In this document: positions 43,241-52,139 of the stretch, one piece after another
Layout: every line of letters begins with the position of its first letter
How positions within the stretch are numbered: position 1 is the first letter of the stretch
Made by a program: the position numbers and the translations under genes
Assembly (NCBI RefSeq): GCF_019091135.1
Contig: NZ_JAGXJW010000025.1
Span: 43,657 to 107,656, forward strand
Direction of reading: 5' to 3'
Source: Cohnella sp. GbtcB17
GTDB lineage: Bacteria > Bacillota > Bacilli > Paenibacillales > Paenibacillaceae
DNA length: 64,000 nt
The notes under the pieces: model-generated
Databases searched by the model: none
Told to the model about the DNA's origin: nothing
The model's input: only the letters and a program-made list of their open reading frames with translations

Positions 43241-44155
43241 TTGCCATTCGAAAAGAGGACGCTCGGCCGCACCGGCCTGCAGGTAACGCCGATCGGATAC
43301 GGTTCGATGGAGCTGCGCGGCGATCGCGTATGGAGCGGCCGTCCGATCGACGACGCGGAAGCGGGGCGCGTGCTGAACGAGGTGCTTGACCAAGGCATTA
43401 ATTTTATCGACACCGCCTACTCCTACGGCATCGCGGAGTCGTTGATCGGCAATCATCTCGCCCATCGCCGGGACGAATACTTGCTTGCCACAAAGTGCGG
43501 CCGGGATACCGTCGACCGCGGCGATCATATCGACACGCCGCACCGTTGGGACAGGCGTTTTTTAACGGAGAGCTTCGAAAAGAGCCTGCGGCGGCTGAAG
43601 ACGGATTATGTCGACCTGCTGCAGTTGCACGGCCCGATGCCGGAGGATGCGGAGCGCGAGTCGCTCGTCTCGTTTTTGCGGGACATTCAACTGTCGGGCA
43701 AGGTGCGCTGGATCGGCATCTCCAGCTTTTTGCCGGCCGCTGAGCATTTTATCCGGGCAGGTGAATTCGATACGTTCCAAATGCCGTATTCGGCACTTGA
43801 GCGCGCGCACGAGTCGCTCATATCCAAGGCGGCAGCTCAAGGCGCGGGCGTCATCGTCCGCGGCGGCGTCGGCAGAGGCGAGCCCGGCGCAGGGCTTGGC
43901 CAGCAGGACCAATGGGCGTACTGGGAGCGGGCGAGCATGGACGAGCTGCTTGACGTTGGGGAGAGCCGAACCGGCTTTATGCTGCGCTTCACGCTTAGCC
44001 ATCCGGACGTTTCGACGATCATCGTCGGCACGAAAAATCCTGCGCATCTTCGCGAAAACGTCGCCCAGGCACAAAAAGGGAAGCTGGCGCCGGACGTTTA
44101 CGAAGAAGCGAAGCGCAGGCTGTCGGCGGCAGGCTCCGTCGTGGCGGAAGCTTAA
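43241..44155 (+). CDS. Aldo/keto reductase
   Basis: A 304-residue NADPH-dependent oxidoreductase of the AKR fold. RTLGRTGLQVTPIGYGSMEL, INFIDTAYSYGIAESLIG (catalytic Asp and Tyr), LLATKCGRD (Lys) and VDLLQLHGP (His) are present. The substrate is unknown. TTG 43241 has GGAGGGG six bases upstream and is a better start than TTG 43193, the first in-frame candidate. It begins 57 bases after aspA. Confidence 0.88.
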   Translation: MPFEKRTLGRTGLQVTPIGYGSMELRGDRVWSGRPIDDAEAGRVLNEVLDQGINFIDTAYSYGIAESLIGNHLAHRRDEYLLATKCGRDTVDRGDHIDTPHRWDRRFLTESFEKSLRRLKTDYVDLLQLHGPMPEDAERESLVSFLRDIQLSGKVRWIGISSFLPAAEHFIRAGEFDTFQMPYSALERAHESLISKAAAQGAGVIVRGGVGRGEPGAGLGQQDQWAYWERASMDELLDVGESRTGFMLRFTLSHPDVSTIIVGTKNPAHLRENVAQAQKGKLAPDVYEEAKRRLSAAGSVVAEA

Positions 44156-44249
44156 TTCTCCTCCGTCGTCGCGTACAGGATTACACACCTCACTCAGCGG
44201 GTAAGAAGGGAGCATAGCTATCCATTCTGCCACCTGGGAGTGATTAGAT

Positions 44250-44969
44250 ATGAATCAAACGAATCGCGTGCTGATCGTCGTGACGAACGGCAAACAGCTG
44301 GACGGCGGGCCGCTCGCCGGCGTATGGTGGTCGGAGGTCGCGGAGCCGATCGAGGAGTTCGCCGCGAGAGGCTATGAAGTGACGATCGCGAGTCCCAAAG
44401 GAGGCGAAGCCCTCGTCGATCCGGCGAGCATGAAGGAAGCCGGCGAAGGAGCGGAGCATTCATATAAAAAATGGCTGTCGGACACGATGCCGCTAAGCAA
44501 GGCTAAAACGCAGGATTACGAGGCGATCTTTCTTGCCGGCGGCCACGGTGCGATGTTCGATCTGCCGCACGACGTTCATCTTCAGAATCTGCTGACGGAC
44601 TTCGTCACGGCGGGCAAGCCGATCGGCGCCGTCTGCCACGGCGTCGCCGGTCTCGTCGGCGCGAAGCTGGATACGAGCAATCGGCTCGTGGAGAACAAAC
44701 GGCTGACCGGCTTCACCAATGCGGAGGAAGCCGGAACCCCGCTTCAGGGCCGGCTTCCGTTCTTGCTGGAAACGAGGCTTCGGGAGCTTGAGGCAAAGTT
44801 TGTCGCCGGTCCCGACTTCGCCGAGCATGTCGAGGTCGACGGAGGCCTCGTAACGGGCCAAAATCCCGCATCCTCCCGTGCGGCGGCGCGGGCGGTCGCC
44901 GAGCTGATCGCCGCCGATAAGCCGCTTGAGCATCGTCAAGGTCGCGTGCCGGGAGGTGTGGCGCGATGA
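44250..44969 (+). CDS. DJ-1/PfpI-family protein (Hsp31-like)
   Basis: A 239-residue class I glutamine-amidotransferase-like protein. The nucleophile elbow is GAVCHGVAGL with Cys followed by His, and IFLAGGHGAMFDLP provides the conserved acidic/Gly region. Proteins of this type act as glyoxalase III, deglycase or chaperone. GGGAGTG lies before ATG 44250. The stop overlaps the start of the next gene (ATGA), so they are translationally coupled. Confidence 0.87.
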   Translation: MNQTNRVLIVVTNGKQLDGGPLAGVWWSEVAEPIEEFAARGYEVTIASPKGGEALVDPASMKEAGEGAEHSYKKWLSDTMPLSKAKTQDYEAIFLAGGHGAMFDLPHDVHLQNLLTDFVTAGKPIGAVCHGVAGLVGAKLDTSNRLVENKRLTGFTNAEEAGTPLQGRLPFLLETRLRELEAKFVAGPDFAEHVEVDGGLVTGQNPASSRAAARAVAELIAADKPLEHRQGRVPGGVAR

Positions 44970-45520
44970 ACGGGTTAAACGAAAAGCAGCTCGCCAAGCT
45001 GACGGAGCTGCTGCTGGCGGAGAAGTCGGAGATTGACCGTCACTTCGCGATGGAAGCCGACGACGGGACGACATCGATCACCGACGATACGGGCGAGCTG
45101 TCGTCCTACGACAATCACCCGGCGGACCTCGGGACCGAGACGTTCGAGCGGGAAAGGGACGCCGCGATCGACCAGCGGTACTTCGAACGCAGGGAAGACG
45201 TCGAGCGCGCCTTGGCCAAGCTTGAGGACGGCACGTACGGACTGTGCGAAGCGAGCGGGGAACCGATCGGATACGATCGGCTGGAGGCGATGCCTGCCGC
45301 CAGATACAGCATCGACCATGTCCCGACCGAAGACAATGCGCGGGGAGACTATCGGCCGGTAGAGGAAGACGTCATGACGCGGCCGCCGTCCGGCGCGGGC
45401 GAACATCGCCAGCGGCAGGCCGGACGCTTCGACGATGCCGACGCCTGGAAGACGCTGGAGGAATACGGCAACGCTTCGGATACGCAGACGACCGGCGTCG
45501 ATACGAACCAGGAACGCTAA
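44966..45520 (+). CDS. YteA-like protein of the TraR/DksA superfamily
   Basis: A 184-residue protein. The N-terminal part is a coiled coil (ELLLAEKSEIDRHF, RDAAIDQRYFERREDVERALAKLEDGTYG). The region that is a four-cysteine zinc finger in DksA reads GLCEASGEPIGYDRLEA and ARYSIDH, leaving one cysteine. B. subtilis YteA shows a similar loss, so this is a family trait. The C terminus is acidic and Gln-rich. It overlaps the upstream DJ-1 gene by four bases. Confidence 0.85.
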   Translation: MNGLNEKQLAKLTELLLAEKSEIDRHFAMEADDGTTSITDDTGELSSYDNHPADLGTETFERERDAAIDQRYFERREDVERALAKLEDGTYGLCEASGEPIGYDRLEAMPAARYSIDHVPTEDNARGDYRPVEEDVMTRPPSGAGEHRQRQAGRFDDADAWKTLEEYGNASDTQTTGVDTNQER

Positions 45521-45543
45521 TCCCCTGGCAATGAAATCTGCGA

Positions 45544-45583
45544 GCACGGCGGATGAGAGCATTCTCATCGCGCCGTGTTTTTT
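45544..45583 (+). terminator. Rho-independent terminator
   Basis: GCACGGCG and ATGAGA pair with TCTCAT and CGCCGTG, then TTTTTT. Confidence 0.85.
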
Positions 45584-45674
45584 ATTTTAGCAACAATTGG
45601 CGGTCATTGTCGTCTATACCCATAGAGTCGATAGTCACTATCGATCATACTACGGGAGCTTGGAGGCTATACGA

Positions 45675-47348
45675 TTGAAACGGATTTTGAAAATGGCGCT
45701 GCCGCTGTTGTTCGCGCTGCTGCTGAGCTTGCCGAGCGCGCCGCAGGCCGTCGCCGCGAAGCTCGCCGACATCACGGTCTATTTGGACGGCGTGAAGCTG
45801 CCCGCCGACGTGCCGCCCTACATCGATCCCAAACTGGGCGCGACGATGGTGCCGATCCGCACCGTAAGCGAAGGCTTGGGCGCTTCGATCGTTTGGACGC
45901 AGAAGACGCAGACGGCCGCGATCGCCAAGGATGGGGAGACGATTATACTAACGACCGGCAAAAAGACGGCGACCGTGAACGGGAGTCCGGTGCCGCTTGA
46001 CGCGTCCGTGCAAAATAAGGCGGGCCGAATCATGGTGCCGCTTCGCTTTATCGGGGAAAATCTCGGTCTTGACGTCGTCTGGGACCCGGCGGCCCGTTCC
46101 GTCGTCATGCGCACGATAAACGGCGGCAATGACGGCCAAACCGGTGGAGGCGATCCAGGAGGCGACCCGGGCTCCAATCCGGGCTCAGATCCGGGCACGG
46201 AGCCAGGCTCCACTCCGGGCAGCGATCCCGGCAATGGCGGCTCGAAGCCACAGGGCTTGCGCGGTGCGTGGATATCGACCGTCTTCAACCTGGACTGGCC
46301 GTCTGCCGCCGCCTCCGGCAATATGAACAAGCAAAAGCAGGAGTTCTCGGCAATGCTCGACCAGTTTCAGCGAATGGGCCTGAACGCCGTATTCCTGCAA
46401 GTGCGTCCGGCATCGGACGCCTTGTACCGATCGACGCTCGTGCCTTGGTCCAAGGTGCTCACGGGCACGCAGGGACGCGATCCCGGTTATGACCCGCTGG
46501 CGTACCTGATCGAGGAGACGCACCGGCGCGGCATGCAGTTCCATGCGTGGTTTAACCCGTTCCGCGCCAATACGGACACGAAGACTGCTTCGCTCGCCAG
46601 CAATCATGTGTCGGTGCAGCATCCCGAATGGATCGTGACGACGGGCACGACTTCGTATATCAATCCGGGCATTCCGGAGGCGCGGCAGCACATCATCGAT
46701 ACGATCATGGAAGTCGTGAACGGCTACGATATCGACGGCGTGCACCTGGACGATTATTTCTATCCTTCGAGCGGCGTGTTCAGCGACGACGCGACGTTCG
46801 CGCTGCACAATCCTTCGGGCATTCTTCTCAAGACCGATTGGCGGCGCGACAATATCAATGCGTTCGTGCGAGACCTCGGCGTCTCGATTCACGCGGCCAA
46901 GCCGAACGTATCTTTCGGGATCAGCCCGTTCGGCGTATGGCGGAATAAGGCTGTCGATCCGACCGGCTCCGATACGAAGGCGGGCGTGACCGCGTACGAC
47001 AGCATGTTCGCCGACGTGCGGACGTGGATCAGGCAGGGCTGGATCGATTATGTCGCACCGCAAATTTACTGGAGCATGTCGAATGCCGCTGCGCGTTACG
47101 ACAAGCTGGTCGACTGGTGGTCCGGCGAAGTGGCGGACACGAACGTGGAGCTGTACATCGGCCATGCGACCTATAAGCTGGGCACTACGGAAGCCGGCTG
47201 GCAGACGTCAGGCGAGATCGTTAACCAGCTTAAATACAATGCCGCGCGCCCGATGGTGCAGGGCGATATTTATTACAGCGCATCGTCGCTCCTCAAAAAC
47301 ACGCTGGGCATCGCGCAGGCGCTCCAAAATTACTACGGTCAAAACTAA
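45675..47348 (+). CDS. Secreted glycoside hydrolase-like protein (GH10-like, YngK family) with stalk domain
   Basis: A 557-residue exported protein. A signal peptide (RILKMALPLLFALLLSLPSA) is followed by a copper-amine-oxidase N-terminal-like stalk domain (VPIRTVSEGLGASIVW, VPLRFIGENLGLDVVW), a Gly/Pro/Asp linker (GGDPGGDPGSNPGSDPG), and a roughly 350-residue TIM-barrel domain of the YngK/DUF187 type (GLRGAWISTVFNLDWP, YDIDGVHLDDYFYP, PQIYWSMS). The family is thought to act on cell-wall or surface polysaccharide. TTG 45675 lies eight bases after GGAGG. Confidence 0.88.
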   Translation: MKRILKMALPLLFALLLSLPSAPQAVAAKLADITVYLDGVKLPADVPPYIDPKLGATMVPIRTVSEGLGASIVWTQKTQTAAIAKDGETIILTTGKKTATVNGSPVPLDASVQNKAGRIMVPLRFIGENLGLDVVWDPAARSVVMRTINGGNDGQTGGGDPGGDPGSNPGSDPGTEPGSTPGSDPGNGGSKPQGLRGAWISTVFNLDWPSAAASGNMNKQKQEFSAMLDQFQRMGLNAVFLQVRPASDALYRSTLVPWSKVLTGTQGRDPGYDPLAYLIEETHRRGMQFHAWFNPFRANTDTKTASLASNHVSVQHPEWIVTTGTTSYINPGIPEARQHIIDTIMEVVNGYDIDGVHLDDYFYPSSGVFSDDATFALHNPSGILLKTDWRRDNINAFVRDLGVSIHAAKPNVSFGISPFGVWRNKAVDPTGSDTKAGVTAYDSMFADVRTWIRQGWIDYVAPQIYWSMSNAAARYDKLVDWWSGEVADTNVELYIGHATYKLGTTEAGWQTSGEIVNQLKYNAARPMVQGDIYYSASSLLKNTLGIAQALQNYYGQN

Positions 47349-47396
47349 GGACTTATAACGCTTAACGCAGCGCACACATCCTAAATAAACGATGCG

Positions 47397-47426
47397 AATC
47401 CCCCGACGCCGGCGATCGGGGGATTT
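47397..47426 (+). terminator. Rho-independent terminator
   Basis: AATCCCCCGA pairs with TCGGGGGATT, followed by TT. Confidence 0.8.
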
Positions 47427-47501
47427 TGGCATGTTAAGCGCCCGAACGTTGCGGGTAATGAGAGGCATTCGCCGGAATCGGCCGGAGAGGAGAGGTTGTC
47501 C

Positions 47502-48176
47502 ATGATTGAGATGATAACGTTTAAGCTGGTCATCGCGATCTTCGGTCTCTGGGTCATGACGCGGCTGCTCGGGAAAAAGGAAATCTCCCAGTTGACCGCG
47601 TTCGACTTCGTGTCGTCGCTTATGCTGAGCGAGCTGGTCGGCAATACGATCTACGACAAGGACGTGAAGCTGGTTCACTTGCTGTACGCGCTGGCGCTCT
47701 GGACATGTTTGTCAATCGGCCTCGAGAAGCTCAGCATCCTGTTCCCGCGCCTCGGCCGTCTCGCGAGCGGCAAGCCCGAGCTGATTATACATAATCGCAA
47801 AATTTTGTATCGCGCGATGAGGCGCAACAATCTGGACTTCGAGCAGCTTCATGCGATGCTCAGGCAGAGCGGGGTGTTTGCGATCAGCCAGGTGGAGTAC
47901 GCGGTGCTGGAGACGAACGGCAGCCTGAGCGTCATGCTCAAATCCGATATAGAGGAGGGGGAGCGCGAGGATCTGAAGCCGCCGACCGCGGAGGTCGTGC
48001 TTCCGGTGGCGCTCGTCGTCAACGGGCGAATCGATGCGGCCAGCCTGCGGGAGATCGGAAGGGACGGCGGATGGCTCGTCCGCGAGCTTGAGCGGCGGGG
48101 CATCGAGGACATCAGGAGTGTGCTGTACGCCGAATGGAGCGAAGGCGAAGATCTGTACGTCCAGCGCAAGGACTGA
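47502..48176 (+). CDS. DUF421-domain membrane protein (YetF/YdfR-like)
   Basis: A 224-residue protein. Two to three N-terminal hydrophobic segments (FKLVIAIFGLWVMTRLLG, LLYALALWTCLSIGLEKL) are followed by the DUF421 cytoplasmic domain with GKPELIIHNRKILYRAMRRNNLDFEQL, SQVEYAVLETNGSLSVM and a tail. The family is widespread in spore formers and is linked to spore or membrane functions, but its biochemical role is unknown. GAGAGG precedes ATG 47502. Confidence 0.88.
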   Translation: MIEMITFKLVIAIFGLWVMTRLLGKKEISQLTAFDFVSSLMLSELVGNTIYDKDVKLVHLLYALALWTCLSIGLEKLSILFPRLGRLASGKPELIIHNRKILYRAMRRNNLDFEQLHAMLRQSGVFAISQVEYAVLETNGSLSVMLKSDIEEGEREDLKPPTAEVVLPVALVVNGRIDAASLREIGRDGGWLVRELERRGIEDIRSVLYAEWSEGEDLYVQRKD

Positions 48177-48260
48177 CAAAATACGGAAGGGGCGACTTGC
48201 CTGGCCCGCTTCTTGTGCGTTATAATTTTGAAGCCAATTCTATTAAAGAGGAGTATGAAG

Positions 48261-49193
48261 ATGGGAAAAGTATTGATCTTCGGTCACAAAAACCCCGATA
48301 CGGATACGATCTGCTCCGCGATCGCTTACGCGGCGCTTAAGAACAAGCTCGGCGTCGAAGCCGAAGCCGTTCGCCTCGGCAACGTAAGCGCCGAGACGCA
48401 GTTCGCGCTCGACAAGTTCGGCGCGGCCGCTCCGCGTCTCGTCGAGACGGTCGCCTCCGAGGCGAAGCAAGTCATTCTCGTCGACCACAACGAGCGCCAG
48501 CAAAGCGCCGCAGATATCGATCAGGTGCAGGTGATCGAAGTGATCGACCACCACCGGATCGCCAACTTCGAGACGAGCGCGCCGCTGTATTACCGCGCCG
48601 AGCCGGTCGGCTGCACAGCTACGATCCTTAAGAAGCTGTACAAGGAAAACGGCGTCGAGATCGAGAAGAACGTCGCGGGCCTGATGCTCTCTGCCATCAT
48701 CTCCGATTCCTTGCTGTTCAAGTCGCCGACCTGCACGCAGGAAGACATCGACGCCGCTCGCGAGCTGGCCGAGATCGCCGGCGTCGACGCCGATGCGTAC
48801 GGCCTAGACATGCTGAAGGCAGGCGCGAACCTGCTCGACAAGTCGATCGACGAGCTCGTCGCGCTTGACGCGAAGGAGTTTTCGATGGGCTCCGCCAAGG
48901 TCGAGATCGCGCAAGTGAACGCCGTCGACGTGAACGACGTGCTGTCCCGTCAAGGCGAGCTCGAAGACAAGCTGAACGGCATCATCGCGGCGAAGGGACT
49001 CGACCTGTTCCTGTTCGTCGTGACCGACATCCTGAACAACGATTCGGTCGGCGTCGCCCTGGGCAAGTCCGCCGCGATCGTCGAGCAAGCTTACGGCGTC
49101 AAGCTGGACGGCAACAAGGCGACCCTCAAGGGCGTCGTGTCCCGCAAGTCGCAGATCGTGCCGGTGCTTACGGACACGTTTAACAAGCAATAA
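48261..49193 (+). CDS. ppaC: Manganese-dependent inorganic pyrophosphatase
   Basis: A 310-residue DHH-family class II pyrophosphatase. [18 protein letters not shown] supplies metal ligands, VDHNERQQS and EVIDHHR (the DHH motif) complete the active site, and [10 protein letters not shown] near the C terminus is the substrate-binding SRKKQ-type motif. It hydrolyses pyrophosphate released in biosynthesis. ATG 48261 is eight bases from AAGAGGAG; ATG 48255 is too close to it. Confidence 0.95.
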   Translation: MGKVLIFGHKNPDTDTICSAIAYAALKNKLGVEAEAVRLGNVSAETQFALDKFGAAAPRLVETVASEAKQVILVDHNERQQSAADIDQVQVIEVIDHHRIANFETSAPLYYRAEPVGCTATILKKLYKENGVEIEKNVAGLMLSAIISDSLLFKSPTCTQEDIDAARELAEIAGVDADAYGLDMLKAGANLLDKSIDELVALDAKEFSMGSAKVEIAQVNAVDVNDVLSRQGELEDKLNGIIAAKGLDLFLFVVTDILNNDSVGVALGKSAAIVEQAYGVKLDGNKATLKGVVSRKSQIVPVLTDTFNKQ

Positions 49194-49229
49194 TCGGATC
49201 GGCGCGGATCGTTGATCGCGCACCCGCAG

Positions 49230-49259
49230 AAGAAGCCGCCTCGCGAGGCGGCTTCTTTG
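49230..49259 (+). terminator. Terminator between convergent ppaC and monooxygenase genes
   Basis: AAGAAGCCGCCTCGCGAGGCGGCTTCTTT is a near-perfect hairpin. Confidence 0.85.
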
Positions 49260-49330
49260 CGTCGTTATTCGGTCGTTCGCAGCGGAAGGCGGAAGCGTCG
49301 GTGCGCGGGTTCGCTGGTATGCGGGTTCGC

Positions 49331-50344
49331 TCAGACGCCGGCTTGCTCTAGGCCGAAAGCTTCGGCGATAAGGCGGTACGAGCGCAGCCGCGCCTCGAAG
49401 CTATGCGTCACGGTGACGATCATCATCTCGTCGATGCCGAGGCGCTCGGACATCTCCTCGAGCTGCCGCTTGACGGACGCCGGCGTGCCGACGATCCGGC
49501 GGTGGGCGCCGGACGCGATTCGCATGCGGTCGTAATCGGTATAAGGGTACGCCTCGGCGGTCTCGACGCTCGGGAAGCGGTCAAGCAGGCGTCCGCTCTC
49601 CAGCGACAAGAAAAACAGCTCGGTGCTCGAGGCCAGGCGGCGCGCCTCCTCCTCGGTATCCGCGCAGACGACGTATACGGCGGCGAGCAGCTTCGGCGCT
49701 TCGTTCAGCGCGGACGGCTTGAAGCGGTCCTTGTAGTGCTGCACCGACACTTCGCTGTCGGGGACGCCGAAAAATTGGGCATAACCGTAAGCGGCCCCGA
49801 TCTCCGCGGCGATGGCGGCACTGCCGAAGCTCGATCCTAGCAGCCAAAGCTCGGGCGCCGTCGGAATGGAGGGCGAAGCCGTCAGTCCTTTGAACCTGTG
49901 CTTTTCGGGCAGCGCATCGTTCAGATAGCCGATCAGATCGGCGACCTGCTGCGGATAGTTGTCAATGTGCGAGACTTTGCCTTCCTGCAGCGCGCGGGTC
50001 GAGATCGGCATGCCGCCCGGCGCGCGCCCGAGGCCGACGTCGATGCGTCCCGGATGAAGCGCCTCGAGCACCCGGAAGTTCTCGGCAACCTTGTAGGCGC
50101 TGTAGTGGGACAGCATGACGCCGCCGGAGCCGACCTTGATGCGCTGCGTATTGGCGGCCAGATGGGCGATCAGCACCTCGGGGCTCGAAGACGCGAGCGC
50201 GTGGGAGGCGTGATGCTCGGCAACCCAATAGCGGTGATAGCCGAGCCGGTCCGCTTCTTTGGCCAGCTCGGTCGTCTCGCGGAGCGCGTCGGTCGCGGTG
50301 CGCCCTTCGGCGATTTGCGATTGATCCAGAATGCTTAATTTCAT
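49331..50344 (-). CDS. Luciferase-like (LLM class) flavin monooxygenase
   Basis: A 337-residue protein of the bacterial-luciferase-like superfamily (MsnO8/YddN-like group). YHRYWVAEHHASHALASSSPEVLIA, GSGGVMLSHYSAYKVAENFRVLEALHPGRID and GLGRAPGG are the family marks. Members use reduced flavin and oxygen. GAGGTGAAGG precedes ATG 50344. Substrate unknown. Confidence 0.9.
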   Translation of the reverse strand: MKLSILDQSQIAEGRTATDALRETTELAKEADRLGYHRYWVAEHHASHALASSSPEVLIAHLAANTQRIKVGSGGVMLSHYSAYKVAENFRVLEALHPGRIDVGLGRAPGGMPISTRALQEGKVSHIDNYPQQVADLIGYLNDALPEKHRFKGLTASPSIPTAPELWLLGSSFGSAAIAAEIGAAYGYAQFFGVPDSEVSVQHYKDRFKPSALNEAPKLLAAVYVVCADTEEEARRLASSTELFFLSLESGRLLDRFPSVETAEAYPYTDYDRMRIASGAHRRIVGTPASVKRQLEEMSERLGIDEMMIVTVTHSFEARLRSYRLIAEAFGLEQAGV

Positions 50345-50550
50345 AATGCCTTCACCTCGGCGATCGGATTTGTGCGTTCCAGCTTGCGTATTTTATCTGT
50401 GATTTATAATCGCACATTTAACGGCAAAACGCCAGCGCTCTTTGCGCGCAAGACGAGAATGAGCCGCGGACGATGCGCAGCCGTTGGACTTTTCAAATCC
50501 GCTGGACTAATATTATGGAATAAAAAAACGGACGCGCGGGAGGTGCTTCC

Positions 50551-51093
50551 ATGGAGCTCACGCTACAGGACAAGCCGGATGAATCGAGCTGGCGCGAGGC
50601 GCTCGCGCTGTACCATGAAGCGTTCCCGGCCGAGGGCCGCAAACCCGATGCGATCTTGGCCCGCATGTTCGAAAAGCGGCTCAGCTTGCTGGCGGCGGGC
50701 AGGGAAGACGGCGTCATGAAGGCGATGGCCGTTTGCGGCGTCCTGAAGGGACCGAAGCTGCTGCTGATCGATTATTTGGCGGTTCGCGAGAGCGATCGGG
50801 GCCGCGGCGTTGGCACAGTCTTTGTGTCTCTGATCGCCGATTGGGCCAGAACGCAAAAGCTCGACGGCCTGTTGATCGAGGCAGAGGCGGAGGACACGCC
50901 GGACAACGCGGCCCGCATCCGGTTTTGGGAAAAATGCGGGTTCGCGCGCACGGCTTACGTCCATCAATATATTTGGGTGCCGGAGCCTTACCGGGCGATG
51001 GTCCGATACTTCGAGCCGGACCGCTTTCCGGCGCCGGAGGGCAAGGCGTTGTTCAAGCATATCAGCGAGTTTCACGGGAGGTCGTTCAGATGA
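50551..51093 (+). CDS. GNAT-family N-acetyltransferase
   Basis: A 180-residue acetyltransferase. LLIDYLAVRESDRGRGVGTVFV is the acetyl-CoA motif and RIRFWEKCGFARTAY the C-terminal motif. GGGAGGTG precedes ATG 50551. Its stop overlaps the start of the M42 peptidase by four bases, so it heads a three-gene coupled set. Confidence 0.85.
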   Translation: MELTLQDKPDESSWREALALYHEAFPAEGRKPDAILARMFEKRLSLLAAGREDGVMKAMAVCGVLKGPKLLLIDYLAVRESDRGRGVGTVFVSLIADWARTQKLDGLLIEAEAEDTPDNAARIRFWEKCGFARTAYVHQYIWVPEPYRAMVRYFEPDRFPAPEGKALFKHISEFHGRSFR

Positions 51094-52139
51094 CGGAATC
51101 CGTCTACCGGTCGCTCGACCGGGATTATATACTGGCATTTCTGGCGCGCTTGCTCGGCTGTCCGAGCCCGAGCGGCTATTGCATGGAAATCGCGTCGATG
51201 CTGCAAGAGGAGGCCGCGAGACTCGGCTACGCCAGCGAGACGACGCCTAAAGGCAACGTGATCGTCACCGTGCCGGGGCGCGAGGACGGGGCGGCCATCG
51301 GCCTGTCCGCCCACGTCGATACGCTCGGCGCGATGGTGCGCGCGGTCAAGGCGGCCGGCACGCTGCGGTTCACGCCGATCGGCGGCTATGCGATGCAGAC
51401 GGTCGAAGGCGAATACTGCACCGTGCATACGCGCGACGGACGTAAGTACGAAGGAACGGTGCTGTCCACGAAGCCGTCGGTCCACGTCTATTCGGACGCC
51501 CGGGAATGGAAGCGCGAGGAAGAAAATATGGAGATTCGGCTGGACGAGTACGTCCGCGCCAAAGACGACGCGCTTGCCCTCGGCATCGCGCCCGGCGACT
51601 TCGTGTCCTGGGATCCCCGGACACGGATCTATCCGAACGGCTGGATCAAGTCTCGCCATCTGGACGACAAGGCGAGCGTCGCAGCATTGTTCGGACTGCT
51701 CGAATGGCTGAAGCGAACGGGCCGGACGCCGGTCAAGACGCTGAAGCTCGTCTTCTCGACGTACGAGGAGGTCGGGCACGGCGCCGCCTGGATTCCGGCC
51801 GACATCGAGGAGCTGATCGCGGTCGATATGGGCGCGCTCGGCGACGATCTGTCCGCGACGGAGCGGGACGTCTCGATCTGTGCCAAGGATTCGTCGGGGC
51901 CTTACGACTACGGCATGACGACGCGCCTGGTGGAGCTCGCGAAGCGGGAGGGCATTCCGCATGCGGTCGACATCTATCCGCATTACGGCTCGGACGCCAC
52001 GGCCGCGCTTCGGGGCGGCAGCAATGTGCGCGCCGCGCTCATCGGACCCGGCGTGCACGCTTCGCACGGCATGGAGCGTACGCATGCGGACGCCATATTG
52101 GGAACGGCCGCGCTGCTGATCGCGTATGTTGCGGATTAA
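51090..52139 (+). CDS. M42-family metallopeptidase
   Basis: A 349-residue co-catalytic metallopeptidase of the glutamyl aminopeptidase/endoglucanase (YsdC, FrvX) family. IGLSAHVDTLG (metal His/Asp), SRHLDDKASVAAL (bridging Asp), STYEEVGHGA (catalytic Glu pair), AVDMGALG and the C-terminal GVHASHGMERTH (His) are all present. Such enzymes trim peptides in the cytoplasm. GGGAGG lies before ATG 51090, which overlaps the GNAT stop. Confidence 0.92.
   Translation: MTESVYRSLDRDYILAFLARLLGCPSPSGYCMEIASMLQEEAARLGYASETTPKGNVIVTVPGREDGAAIGLSAHVDTLGAMVRAVKAAGTLRFTPIGGYAMQTVEGEYCTVHTRDGRKYEGTVLSTKPSVHVYSDAREWKREEENMEIRLDEYVRAKDDALALGIAPGDFVSWDPRTRIYPNGWIKSRHLDDKASVAALFGLLEWLKRTGRTPVKTLKLVFSTYEEVGHGAAWIPADIEELIAVDMGALGDDLSATERDVSICAKDSSGPYDYGMTTRLVELAKREGIPHAVDIYPHYGSDATAALRGGSNVRAALIGPGVHASHGMERTHADAILGTAALLIAYVAD

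Noticed and set aside
45241..45330. Loss of zinc-finger cysteines in the YteA-like protein as a novelty
   Set aside because: YteA-type proteins of Bacillus already lack most of these cysteines.
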